NCBI GenBank assembly: GCA_047030855.1
Contig: JBKYIJ010000008.1
Span: 1,922,001-1,986,000 of the forward strand
Reading direction: 5' to 3'
DNA length: 64,000 nt
Source of the DNA: QVMM01 sp047030855
GTDB taxonomy: Bacteria; Bacteroidota; Bacteroidia; Bacteroidales; Dysgonomonadaceae
Made by a program: the position numbers and the translations under genes. Shown here piece after piece: positions 46,183 through 54,285 of the stretch. The notes under the pieces are model-generated. The model saw only the letters and a program-made list of their open reading frames with translations, was not told where the DNA came from and did no database searches. How positions within the stretch are numbered: position 1 is the stretch's first letter; each line of letters starts with the position of its first letter.

Positions 46183-46827
46183 ATGACGAAGAAAGAAAGG
46201 TATCAGGGTGTTATAGGCTGGTTTGAAGCAAATGTTCCGATTGCGGAAACAGAATTGCACTACGACAATCCTTTTCATTTGCTTATAGCCGTAATTTTAT
46301 CGGCACAATGTACCGATAAAAGGGTTAATATGGTGACTCCCGCTCTTTTTAAGGCTTTTCCTACACCCGAAGTAATGGCGGTTTCGAGTCCTGATGAAGT
46401 TTATACTTATATAAAAAGCATATCTTATCCGAATAACAAGGCAAAAAACCTTGTCGGAATGGCAAAGAAACTTGTGTCTGATTTTGACGGTAAAGTCCCT
46501 TCGGAATTAGAGCAATTGGAGCAAATTCCCGGAGTAGGGCGTAAAACTGCAAATGTGATGCTGGCTGTCGCTTTTAATAAGCCTGCAATGCCTGTGGATA
46601 CGCATGTTTTTCGCGTGTCGAACCGAATAGGGCTTACCGATAATTCAAAAACGCCTTTGGAAACAGAGAAAGAACTTGTGAAAAATATTCCTTCGCATCT
46701 ATTGTCAAAAGCTCATCACTGGCTGATACTTCACGGACGATACGTCTGTCTGGCGAGGAAGCCTAAATGCGATCAGTGCCATTTGCAACAATGGTGCAAG
46801 TATTATTCCGTGCATAAGGGGATATAG
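46183..46827 (+). CDS. nth: Endonuclease III
   Basis: A 214-residue DNA glycosylase/AP lyase for oxidised pyrimidines. The helix-hairpin-helix LEQIPGVGRKTANVML (about residues 107-122) is followed by the catalytic aspartate in PVDTHVFRVSNRI (about 134-146). The C-terminal [4Fe-4S] motif CLARKPKCDQCHLQQWC has the C-x6-C-x2-C-x5-C spacing. Length is normal. Its stop is five bases from the stop of the convergent glycosyltransferase. Confidence 0.94.
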   Translation: MTKKERYQGVIGWFEANVPIAETELHYDNPFHLLIAVILSAQCTDKRVNMVTPALFKAFPTPEVMAVSSPDEVYTYIKSISYPNNKAKNLVGMAKKLVSDFDGKVPSELEQLEQIPGVGRKTANVMLAVAFNKPAMPVDTHVFRVSNRIGLTDNSKTPLETEKELVKNIPSHLLSKAHHWLILHGRYVCLARKPKCDQCHLQQWCKYYSVHKGI

Positions 46828-46832
46828 TTTTT

Positions 46833-47990
46833 TTACACTCCAAATATTTGGTAAACCGAATTTATCCATTTGTCGTGTTCAAATCTTTTTAAGCATTCAT
46901 CTGCCAGCGAGTCATATTTGTCTTTCAGTTCGGGTGAGTCCAGAGCTTTCTTAATTCCTTCGTAGACTCCGTCCGTACTATTGGCTGTGATAATGCCGTA
47001 TTTGCCGTTCTCCACAATTTCGGCAGGACCGCCGCAATCGGTCGTAATAACAGGCGTATGCAAGAAAATCCCTTCCAGTAACGCAAGTGAAAAACTTTCT
47101 TTATAAGAGCTGCAAATAAGCCAGTCGCTTTCTTTTATATATGGATATGGATTTTCTACATAGCCGAGTGTTATGATAATGTCGCTCAGGTTATATTTTT
47201 TTATCTTATTTTGACATTTTTCCCATAACGGACCGTTGCCTATGATTAAAACCTTGAAATCATAATTTTCGGATGACAGCCTATGTGCGGCTTCTATGAT
47301 TCTGTCAATGCCTTTTTCTATCGAAAAACGGGTAACGGTTATAAACACGGGGGGATTATACTTAAAATCAACTTTTTCATCCGACAGCCTGTCTATTCTG
47401 TCCGTGTTTATTGCATTGTATAGCACTTCTACTTCCTGATTCGGATAGGCGATTCCGCCGTTAAATATATTGGCGTAACGATCCTTGCAAATTTCGGATA
47501 CGCATACGACTTTGTCAAATCGCCGGAAAGATTTGATCAGTCTGTTTACTCTCACTTTGAGGAGTTTTACGGGAATAAATTCTTTGACGCTTCGTATTTC
47601 ATAATTATCCTTTGTCGGAAGATTGTGTATCCAGAGTATTTTTTGTTGCTTCAATCTGCTGAATATAATGGAATAAACGCTATCCTTGAAACTTACCGCC
47701 AGATCATATTGGTTAAGTTTCAGCCCTGTAATTTTCTGAAATAAACGAGGGTAGAAAGCCATTATATTTTCGTACGCTATTTTTTTTAACCCTTTAGGGC
47801 GTTTTTCATGTATATATATTATACGAACTTTATCGCATACATCTTTTATCATCACGTCTTTTTGCGAAGGATACGGTAACAGAAGGGTAACTTCACAATC
47901 CTTGGTTGTTAAATGATTGAGCACTTCCACCAAGAGGTTTTCAGTGCCCCCGTATTCCAGACTGTCGTTAAAAATGAGTATATTTTTCAT
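46833..47990 (-). CDS. Family 4 glycosyltransferase (GT-B)
   Basis: A 385-residue protein with the N-terminal YGGTENLLVEVLNHL loop (about residues 13-27) and the C-terminal donor-site pattern SSYKESFSLALLEGIFLHTP (about 296-315) and TTDCGGPAEIVENGKYG. VTRFSIEKGIDRIIEA lies near residue 216. It transfers a nucleotide-activated sugar with retention of configuration. The substrate is unknown, and no other glycan genes are adjacent. Confidence 0.85.
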   Translation of the reverse strand: MKNILIFNDSLEYGGTENLLVEVLNHLTTKDCEVTLLLPYPSQKDVMIKDVCDKVRIIYIHEKRPKGLKKIAYENIMAFYPRLFQKITGLKLNQYDLAVSFKDSVYSIIFSRLKQQKILWIHNLPTKDNYEIRSVKEFIPVKLLKVRVNRLIKSFRRFDKVVCVSEICKDRYANIFNGGIAYPNQEVEVLYNAINTDRIDRLSDEKVDFKYNPPVFITVTRFSIEKGIDRIIEAAHRLSSENYDFKVLIIGNGPLWEKCQNKIKKYNLSDIIITLGYVENPYPYIKESDWLICSSYKESFSLALLEGIFLHTPVITTDCGGPAEIVENGKYGIITANSTDGVYEGIKKALDSPELKDKYDSLADECLKRFEHDKWINSVYQIFGV

Positions 47991-48071
47991 GTAATGAATA
48001 AATATATTGTAAGAGTTTCATATAAAATTATAATACAAAGATATAAAACCTATCATTAAAGAAATTATTTT

Positions 48072-48079
48072 TAATTTTG
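48072..48079 (+). promoter_or_regulatory. Probable -7 element for the second aspartokinase (TAATTTTG)
   Basis: TAATTTTG (TAnnTTTG) lies 35 bases before the ATG at 48115. Confidence 0.5.
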
Positions 48080-48114
48080 TGTCTTCTTAATAATTATGTA
48101 TTAACAACATCATT

Positions 48115-49503
48115 ATGCTTACTGTTGAAAAAATCGGTGGAACTTCCATGTCCCAATTCAAAAACGTTTTGGACAACATTGTTATTGGAAACAGGACACG
48201 GGAAGAATATTATAACCGGATTTTTGTCGTATCGGCTTACAACAACGTGACAAACTGGTTGTTGGAACATAAGAAAACAGGCGAGCCGGGCGTTTATATA
48301 AAATTTCTGGAAAACGAAGATTATGGAATCGCATTGGACAGCCTTTGCCAGAAATTGTTGTTAATAAACAAAGACTTTGAAACGATCGGATTAAACCAGA
48401 CTGAAGCCCGTCATTTTATCGAAAACAGGATTAAACAGGCGAAAACGATGCTTAACAGTTTGAGCAGCGTCATGGCGTCGGGTTATGTGAAGACTGAAGA
48501 TATCTGCTTGGCTGCCCGAGAAATACTCGCTTCGATAGGAGAGGCACATTCGGCGTGGAATACGGTTAATATTCTGAACAATAATGGAGTCGCTGCCCGT
48601 TATGTGGACTTATGCGGATTTGATGACGCTTCGCCCTTAACGATAGATGAACGTATTAAAGATGCTTTTTCCAATATTGATTTCAGCAAAGTCCTTTGCG
48701 TGGCGACAGGTTACACCAAGGGTACGGAAGGAATTATGAGAGCGTTCGACAGAGGTTATACGGAAGTTACGTTCAGTAAGATTGCCGTTGAGGTAAAAGC
48801 CGACGAAGCAGTCATTCATAAAGAATATCATCTGTCAAGTGCCGACCCCAATATTGTAGGTGCGGATAAAGTTGTGCCCGTAGGGCGTACCAATTTTATC
48901 ATTGCAGATCAGTTGGCGGATATCGGTATGGAAGCGATACATCCTAAAGCTTCAAAGCCTCTGGAACTTGCTAACATCAGTATAAGAATAAAAAATACGT
49001 TCGAACCTGACCATCCGGGAACTCTCATTTCTAAAGATTATGTTTCGCCCGAACCTAAAATCGAAATAGTATCGGGAACCAATAAAGTTCTGGCTGTCGA
49101 AATTCATGATCCGATGATGGTAGGAGAGGTTGGATTTGACTTACGGATAATGACTTTTTTCGCTAAATACGAAGTAAGCTATATTTTGAAGTCGACAAAT
49201 GCCAACTCTATAACTATGGTTGTCTGGGATAACTATAAATCGAGGGAGTTGATAAAAGAACTTGACGCCAATTTCTACCAGATTGTTGTCGAAAGAGTTG
49301 CAATAGTCTGTGTTATGGGAACGAACATTGCTATACCCGGGTTTCTTTATCGTGCGGCTAAAGCGTTATACAGTAAAAATATTAATATAGAAAGTTTCGG
49401 GCAATCATTAAGGCAGGTCAATATGCAGTTTGTTATGAAAAGAGAGCATTATAATGACGCTGTGATCGCTTTGAATGAAGAGTTGTGTTTGCGTAACCGT
49501 TAA
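48115..49503 (+). CDS. Aspartate kinase, ectoine-cluster (Ask_Ect) type
   Basis: A 462-residue aspartokinase unlike the one at 9954. The N-terminus TVEKIGGTSMSQFKNVLDNI and the following VVSAYNNVTNWLLEHKKTGE closely follow the pattern of aspartokinases encoded in proteobacterial ectoine clusters, as do TGYTKGTEGIMRAFDRGYTE and HKEYHLSSADPNIVGADKV. Two ACT regions close the C-terminus. No ect genes flank it. It may supply the threonine/methionine branch or escape lysine feedback (inference). It stands alone, with a -7 element upstream. Confidence 0.85.
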   Translation: MLTVEKIGGTSMSQFKNVLDNIVIGNRTREEYYNRIFVVSAYNNVTNWLLEHKKTGEPGVYIKFLENEDYGIALDSLCQKLLLINKDFETIGLNQTEARHFIENRIKQAKTMLNSLSSVMASGYVKTEDICLAAREILASIGEAHSAWNTVNILNNNGVAARYVDLCGFDDASPLTIDERIKDAFSNIDFSKVLCVATGYTKGTEGIMRAFDRGYTEVTFSKIAVEVKADEAVIHKEYHLSSADPNIVGADKVVPVGRTNFIIADQLADIGMEAIHPKASKPLELANISIRIKNTFEPDHPGTLISKDYVSPEPKIEIVSGTNKVLAVEIHDPMMVGEVGFDLRIMTFFAKYEVSYILKSTNANSITMVVWDNYKSRELIKELDANFYQIVVERVAIVCVMGTNIAIPGFLYRAAKALYSKNINIESFGQSLRQVNMQFVMKREHYNDAVIALNEELCLRNR

Positions 49504-49878
49504 TGTTGCTTTGGAAATATTTATTAATTGTTAATTTTAGGAACTTTTATAATGGTATGTCCCCTATAACATCCATTAATTATATACATTAGCTTTCCGA
49601 AATTGAAATTTATTTTTAATACCAAGACAACGAAACTTATATTTTTCGTGATTGAAGTAAACATATGTATGACAAAATGCTACCCGAAGGTAGGTAATCT
49701 GATCCAATTAGAGTGTTTTTATCGAAATTAGGGGATTTTTGTGTTTTTTTTTATTTGAAAAAAGAGAACTCCGAAAATCTATTCATATATTTGCTGTGAT
49801 ATATTGTTATGAACACAATAAATAAAAAATCTATAAACTGAATAATTATTAATTTAAAAAACAATTTTATTATTTATT
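49504..49878 (+). promoter_or_regulatory. Long leader region of the exbB operon with -7 element
   Basis: This 375-base gap has no ORF I can support. TATATTTG at 49786-49793 matches TAnnTTTG and would start the exbB operon with a leader of about 80 bases. A small CTACC-CGAA-GGTAG hairpin (about 49680-49694) and an imperfect stem around 49550-49580 are visible, neither with a T tract. No Fur-like operator was recognised. Confidence 0.45.
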
Positions 49879-50694
49879 ATGGAAACTAAACCAAAAGCAA
49901 AAACTCAAAAACCAAGATCTAAAGGCGTTTCGGCCATGTTAGTTGTTATTGGTTGTGCTATTGTTGCTCACTTGTTTTTCTATTTAGTATGTGGTGCTGA
50001 TAGTAACTTTGATGACAAAGGTCATCCGGTAGATGGAAATATATTCGGAACTCTATACCAAGGAGGATTCGTTATTCCTATCGTTATGACGCTTCTTTTA
50101 ACAGTATTGACTTTGTCTGTTGAAAGATTATTCGCACTTAACAAAGCCAGCGGAAAAGGTAACGTTGCTAAATTCGTTATGAATGCAAAAGCTAAATTAG
50201 ACGCAGGTGACATCGCAGGTGCAAAAAAATTGTGTGACGATCAAAAAGGATCGGTTGCTAACATCTTGCGTGCCGGATTGGTCAGATACGAAGATGTTGA
50301 AAACACGCCAAATCTGAACAACGACGAAAAAGCTGAAATCATTCAAAAAGAAATAGAAGAAGCTACTACTTTGGAACTTCCGTATCTGGAGCAAAACCTG
50401 AACGTAATCGCAACTATTTCTTCACTTGGTACACTATTCGGACTTTTGGGTACGGTACTTGGTATGATCCGTTCATTTGCGGCTCTTGCAACAGAAGGTG
50501 CTCCTGACTCAATTGCTCTTTCACTCGGTATCTCTGAAGCTTTGATGAATACGGCGATGGGTATTGGTACCGGTGCTGCAGCTATCATTGCATACGGATA
50601 TTTTTCGGCAAGAGTTCAAACAATTACAAATGCTGTTGACGAAGTAGGCTTTGCAATAGGACAATCTTTCGTTAAAAAACATTCAGGTAAATAA
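49879..50694 (+). CDS. exbB: ExbB/TolQ-type proton channel
   Basis: A 271-residue inner-membrane protein of the MotA/TolQ/ExbB family. A first segment at about residues 15-38 and a second near 55-76 precede the cytoplasmic loop. The conserved C-terminal pair holds SLGTLFGLLGTVLGMIRSF (about 178-196) and a final channel helix (ALMNTAMGIGTGAAAIIAYG). With the two ExbD proteins it uses the proton gradient to drive TonB. First gene of exbB-exbD-exbD-tonB. Confidence 0.9.
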   Translation: METKPKAKTQKPRSKGVSAMLVVIGCAIVAHLFFYLVCGADSNFDDKGHPVDGNIFGTLYQGGFVIPIVMTLLLTVLTLSVERLFALNKASGKGNVAKFVMNAKAKLDAGDIAGAKKLCDDQKGSVANILRAGLVRYEDVENTPNLNNDEKAEIIQKEIEEATTLELPYLEQNLNVIATISSLGTLFGLLGTVLGMIRSFAALATEGAPDSIALSLGISEALMNTAMGIGTGAAAIIAYGYFSARVQTITNAVDEVGFAIGQSFVKKHSGK

Positions 50695-50771
50695 TTTCGA
50701 AAAAAAAAATTGATCATTATTTGTGGAATTCGATAAGAATTTCACTCTAATAATAAAAAGGAAAAAAAGAT

Positions 50772-51386
50772 ATGTCAAAAGTAAAGACAAAAAAACACGA
50801 TACGTTCATCGACATGACAGCGATGAGCGATGTTACGGTGCTCTTGCTGACATTCTTTATGTTGACTGCCAATTTTATTCCGAAAGAACCGGTTCAGGTA
50901 ATTACGCCAGCTTCTGTATCAGAAGTTAAAGTGCCCGATTATGATTTGATTACAATATTAGTCGATCCGCACGGAAAGGTGTTTTTGAACTTGGACAGAC
51001 CTGAGAATAAAAGGCAAGTATTGGAAAAGATGGGTTCATACTATGGGATAAACTTTTCAAAGAAAGAATTGGACAACTTTGCTGCTCCGACAACTTTTGC
51101 CGCAGTGCCAATGGGTTTGATGAAAACTTTCTTGGAAAAAGATCTGGAAGATCAGGATGCTTTTTTAAAACAGTATAATGGCATTCCGACCGATAGTGCG
51201 AACAACCAGTTAGCTCAATGGATAAAAACAGCGAAGGACGTAAACGGCAATCTGGCAATTACTATCAAAGCTGATCAATCGACACCTTATCCGTTGATAA
51301 AGGGCGTAACATCTACCCTCCAAGACATAAAGGAGAACCGTTTTAGTTTAGTGACAACCCTCCGCGGTATGCCCGAAGGACTTTAA
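50772..51386 (+). CDS. exbD: ExbD-type biopolymer transport protein (first copy)
   Basis: A 204-residue protein with a short cytoplasmic N-terminus, then IDMTAMSDVTVLLLTFFMLT (about residues 15-34). It holds the membrane-embedded aspartate that carries protons, then a periplasmic domain. It pairs with ExbB. The C-terminal IKGVTSTLQDIKENRFSLVT fits ExbD. The second copy follows 34 bases downstream. Confidence 0.87.
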   Translation: MSKVKTKKHDTFIDMTAMSDVTVLLLTFFMLTANFIPKEPVQVITPASVSEVKVPDYDLITILVDPHGKVFLNLDRPENKRQVLEKMGSYYGINFSKKELDNFAAPTTFAAVPMGLMKTFLEKDLEDQDAFLKQYNGIPTDSANNQLAQWIKTAKDVNGNLAITIKADQSTPYPLIKGVTSTLQDIKENRFSLVTTLRGMPEGL

Positions 51387-51420
51387 TTAGATTTTAAATT
51401 TAAAAAAAGGAAAGAAAGTT

Positions 51421-52074
51421 ATGGCAGAAATAAATACCGGTGGCGGCGGCGGTGAAAAAGGAAAACCCCAGAAAAAAAACCTGAGAGTAGACTTTACTCC
51501 GATGGTTGACATGAATATGTTGCTGATTACCTTTTTCATGTTTTGTACGTCACTAAGTAAACCTCAGACAATGGATTTGGTATTGCCTACAAAGGACAAT
51601 CAGGAACTGACTGAGGACGAAAAGAACAAAGTGAAAGACTCTAAGGCTATAACTGTGATATTAGGTGAAAATAATAATGTATATTACTATTTCGGTAAAC
51701 CTAACTATGAAGATTATACTTCATTGAAAGTTACAGATTATTCGTCGGAAGGTTTGAGAGCTATGCTATTGGAACGTAATGCTCCGGCAGTTGCTAAAAT
51801 GACTGAGCTGAAGAGAAAAAGATTAAGAAAGGAAATATCTGAGGAAGAATTTAAGAAGCAGTCGTCAGAGATCAGGAATGATCCGAATGGTGAGGTAGTC
51901 GTAATAAAACCGACAGATTCCTCTACCTATAAAAATCTTGTTGACGCTTTGGACGAAATGCAGATATGCAGTATTGGTAAATATGCTCTTGTAGATATTG
52001 CGGAAGGAGATGAATTCCTGGTAGAAAACTACCAGAAGAAAGGGGCTCTGTCGGCACAAGCTGCAGGCAAATAA
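51421..52074 (+). CDS. exbD: ExbD-type biopolymer transport protein (second copy)
   Basis: A 217-residue protein. The N-terminus is glycine/lysine-rich (TGGGGGEKGKPQKK), then VDFTPMVDMNMLLITFFMF (about residues 23-41) with the proton-carrying aspartate in MVDMN. It then has a periplasmic domain with a charged insert (about 125-145, KRKRLRKEISEEEFKK). Two ExbD paralogues in one operon suggest a mixed ExbD dimer, a common arrangement in Bacteroidota. Confidence 0.88.
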   Translation: MAEINTGGGGGEKGKPQKKNLRVDFTPMVDMNMLLITFFMFCTSLSKPQTMDLVLPTKDNQELTEDEKNKVKDSKAITVILGENNNVYYYFGKPNYEDYTSLKVTDYSSEGLRAMLLERNAPAVAKMTELKRKRLRKEISEEEFKKQSSEIRNDPNGEVVVIKPTDSSTYKNLVDALDEMQICSIGKYALVDIAEGDEFLVENYQKKGALSAQAAGK

Positions 52075-52101
52075 TTCTGAATCAGTTTAATTAAGAAAAT
52101 T

Positions 52102-52935
52102 ATGGGAAAAGATATTAAATTGAATTCATCCGAGTGGATCGATTTGGTTTTTGCAGATAAGAATAAAAAATATGGTGCATATTTTTTACGTCAGACTTCT
52201 TCAAAAAGACATATCGTTGCATTCTTGGTGATTCTCATTTTTACCGGTATTGTCTCGGCACTACCTTCACTTGCCGAGGCAGTGAAAAAACAAACTGAGA
52301 ATCTGGGTGGTGTTGATGAAGCATTTGAGTTGACAAACCTTCAGAATGTTGAAGAACAAGTTCCTGAAGAAAATATAATCCAACAGGAAACAGCTCCACC
52401 GCCTCCTCCATTGAAAGCGACTATTCAGTTTACGCCTCCTGTCATTACCGATGACGAAGATGTGACTGATGAGAATCAAATGAAGTCTCAGGAAGAATTG
52501 AATGAAAACAAAGTTCAAATATCCGTTGCGACAGTTGAAGGAACAAATGATGCGAATGCAGTGGATATTGCCGACTTGAAGGATCATAAAGTGATTGTTC
52601 AGGAACCTGCGGAAGAAAAACCTTTTGTAAGCGTTGAGCAAATGCCCCAATTCCCCGGAGGAAATACGGAATTGATGAAATTTATCGGTAGCAATTTGAG
52701 ATATCCGACAATTGCAGCCGAAAACGGAATCGAAGGGCGTGTAATTATACGATTTGTTGTCGGGCGTGACGGTTCGGTATCAGACATCAAAGTACAACGC
52801 GGGCTTGATGCTTCTTGCGATAAAGAAGCCGTACGCGTGGTGCAGTCAATGCCGAAATGGATACCCGGAAAACAAAACGGACGTGCTGTCCCTGTATATT
52901 TTACGTTACCAATTTTATTCAAACTGCAAAAGTAA
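52102..52935 (+). CDS. tonB: TonB energy transducer
   Basis: A 277-residue protein with one N-terminal membrane segment (about residues 34-52), a proline-containing acidic linker (QQETAPPPPPLKATIQFTPP, about 94-113) and a C-terminal TonB domain (about 190-277: QFPGGNTELMKFIGSNLRYP, GRVIIRFVVGRDGSVSDIKV, ending YFTLPILFKLQK). It spans the periplasm to drive TonB-dependent receptors. A terminator follows, so the three downstream genes may be read at a lower level or separately. Confidence 0.92.
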   Translation: MGKDIKLNSSEWIDLVFADKNKKYGAYFLRQTSSKRHIVAFLVILIFTGIVSALPSLAEAVKKQTENLGGVDEAFELTNLQNVEEQVPEENIIQQETAPPPPPLKATIQFTPPVITDDEDVTDENQMKSQEELNENKVQISVATVEGTNDANAVDIADLKDHKVIVQEPAEEKPFVSVEQMPQFPGGNTELMKFIGSNLRYPTIAAENGIEGRVIIRFVVGRDGSVSDIKVQRGLDASCDKEAVRVVQSMPKWIPGKQNGRAVPVYFTLPILFKLQK

Positions 52936-52996
52936 TTTGTATAAAAGAGATCGTTGACATAATCAGTGTGTTTTGTATCTCTGTCTAAAAATAAGA

Positions 52997-53032
52997 AAGA
53001 GGAGTTGATCATATAAGTCTCTCCTCTTTTTA
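52997..53032 (+). terminator. Rho-independent terminator after tonB
   Basis: AAAGAGGAG (52997-53005) pairs with CTCCTCTTT (53021-53029), with a T tail. Confidence 0.8.
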
Positions 53033-53042
53033 AAATTATAAT

Positions 53043-53273
53043 ATGAAAGATAATAACAAAAATTCGTTTCAGCTGGTTTGGGGTATACTCATGGTCGTTG
53101 CATATATTGGAATAGCATATCTGGTAGTATTTACACCGGTACTTATCCGATATAACGATACTACCAATACTTCCTCAAACGACGAGAATTTTGTTGTTCG
53201 TATAGTTTTAGGAGTTGTATTATTTGTTTATGGCGTATTTAGAGGTTATCGGATGTGGAAAATTAACAAATAA
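53043..53273 (+). CDS. Small two-helix membrane protein
   Basis: A 76-residue protein with two hydrophobic segments (about residues 10-30 and 51-66) joined by a short polar loop (NDTTNTSSNDENF) and ending in a basic tail (RGYRMWKINK). No family recognised. It lies between tonB and the PstS-like lipoprotein, 48 bases upstream of the latter, and may be an accessory of that cluster. Confidence 0.65.
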   Translation: MKDNNKNSFQLVWGILMVVAYIGIAYLVVFTPVLIRYNDTTNTSSNDENFVVRIVLGVVLFVYGVFRGYRMWKINK

Positions 53274-53320
53274 AGCTTAATTTTATGCCTTAGATAGTTT
53301 CCTATTTAATTATCACAGTT

Positions 53321-54268
53321 ATGAGAAAACTTCTTTTATTTTGTTGTAGTATAGTGTTTGTTTTGTCGTCTTGCAGTAACGGAAAGAGGGCGAAAAGAAC
53401 CGATACGCCTACCAGTGGAGTTGCAGAATTAGTCGGCGATGATTGTTTTGCAAAAATAATTCAGGAAGAGATTGATGTGTTCGAAGGCATAAATAGGGAG
53501 GCTTATTTATTGCCAAGATATGAAAATGAAGTGGAAGCTGTGAATCTGTTGTTGAAAGACAGTGTACGGCTTGCAGTTTTGGCTCGTGATTTGACCGATG
53601 CCGAAAAACAAGGGATTAGGGAACGAAATATACAATTAGTTCCGCGTTCCCAGAAAATAGCAATTGACGGAATTGCTCTAATTATTAATAAAGAAAATAC
53701 AGATTCTTTGATAAGTATTCCTACTTTGAAAAAGATTACGACAGGTGAAATAACGTCTTGGAAGGAAATAAACAAAGATTCCAAATTGGATAAAATGACT
53801 GTCGTTTTTGATAATCCGAACTCCAGTACTGTACGGTTTATCATAGATTCGATTTGCGGAGACAAGCCTTTGTATGAAGGTCTGAATGCGCAAAATAATA
53901 ATCAGGAGGTTTTGGACTATGTCGCTAAAACTCCTAATGCTTTGGGAATAATAGGAGTGAATTGGATCAGTAATCCGAATGATACGTCCAATCTTACTTT
54001 CAATAATAAAATACGTGTAATGATGGTTAGCCGAAACGATCCTGCTACCATTGACAACAGTTATCCTCCTTTGGCAGCATTTCTTGCTTTGGGCGATTAT
54101 CCGCTAAGGCGTGACATATATGTTGTGCTGACTGATTTAAGGGGAACGTTGTTATCCGGGTTTGTAAGATTTTTGGCTGATGACAGAGGGCAGAGAATTA
54201 TAATGAAATCGGGATTGCTGCCGGCTACGCGTCCTATCAGGTTAATTACAATTAAAGAAGAATTTTGA
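53321..54268 (+). CDS. PstS-like substrate-binding lipoprotein
   Basis: A 315-residue protein with a lipobox signal (CCSIVFVLSSC, acylated cysteine near residue 19). The rest has the type II periplasmic binding-protein pattern of phosphate-binding PstS: ALIINKENTDSLISIPTLKK (about 125), FDNPNSSTVRFIIDSI (about 166) and NALGIIGVNWIS (about 207). No pstCAB permease is adjacent. The TPR gene follows after 17 bases and tonB lies upstream, so it may have been recruited to energised outer-membrane uptake rather than an ABC importer (inference). Confidence 0.8.
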   Translation: MRKLLLFCCSIVFVLSSCSNGKRAKRTDTPTSGVAELVGDDCFAKIIQEEIDVFEGINREAYLLPRYENEVEAVNLLLKDSVRLAVLARDLTDAEKQGIRERNIQLVPRSQKIAIDGIALIINKENTDSLISIPTLKKITTGEITSWKEINKDSKLDKMTVVFDNPNSSTVRFIIDSICGDKPLYEGLNAQNNNQEVLDYVAKTPNALGIIGVNWISNPNDTSNLTFNNKIRVMMVSRNDPATIDNSYPPLAAFLALGDYPLRRDIYVVLTDLRGTLLSGFVRFLADDRGQRIIMKSGLLPATRPIRLITIKEEF

Positions 54269-54285
54269 AATTAATAAAATATTAG

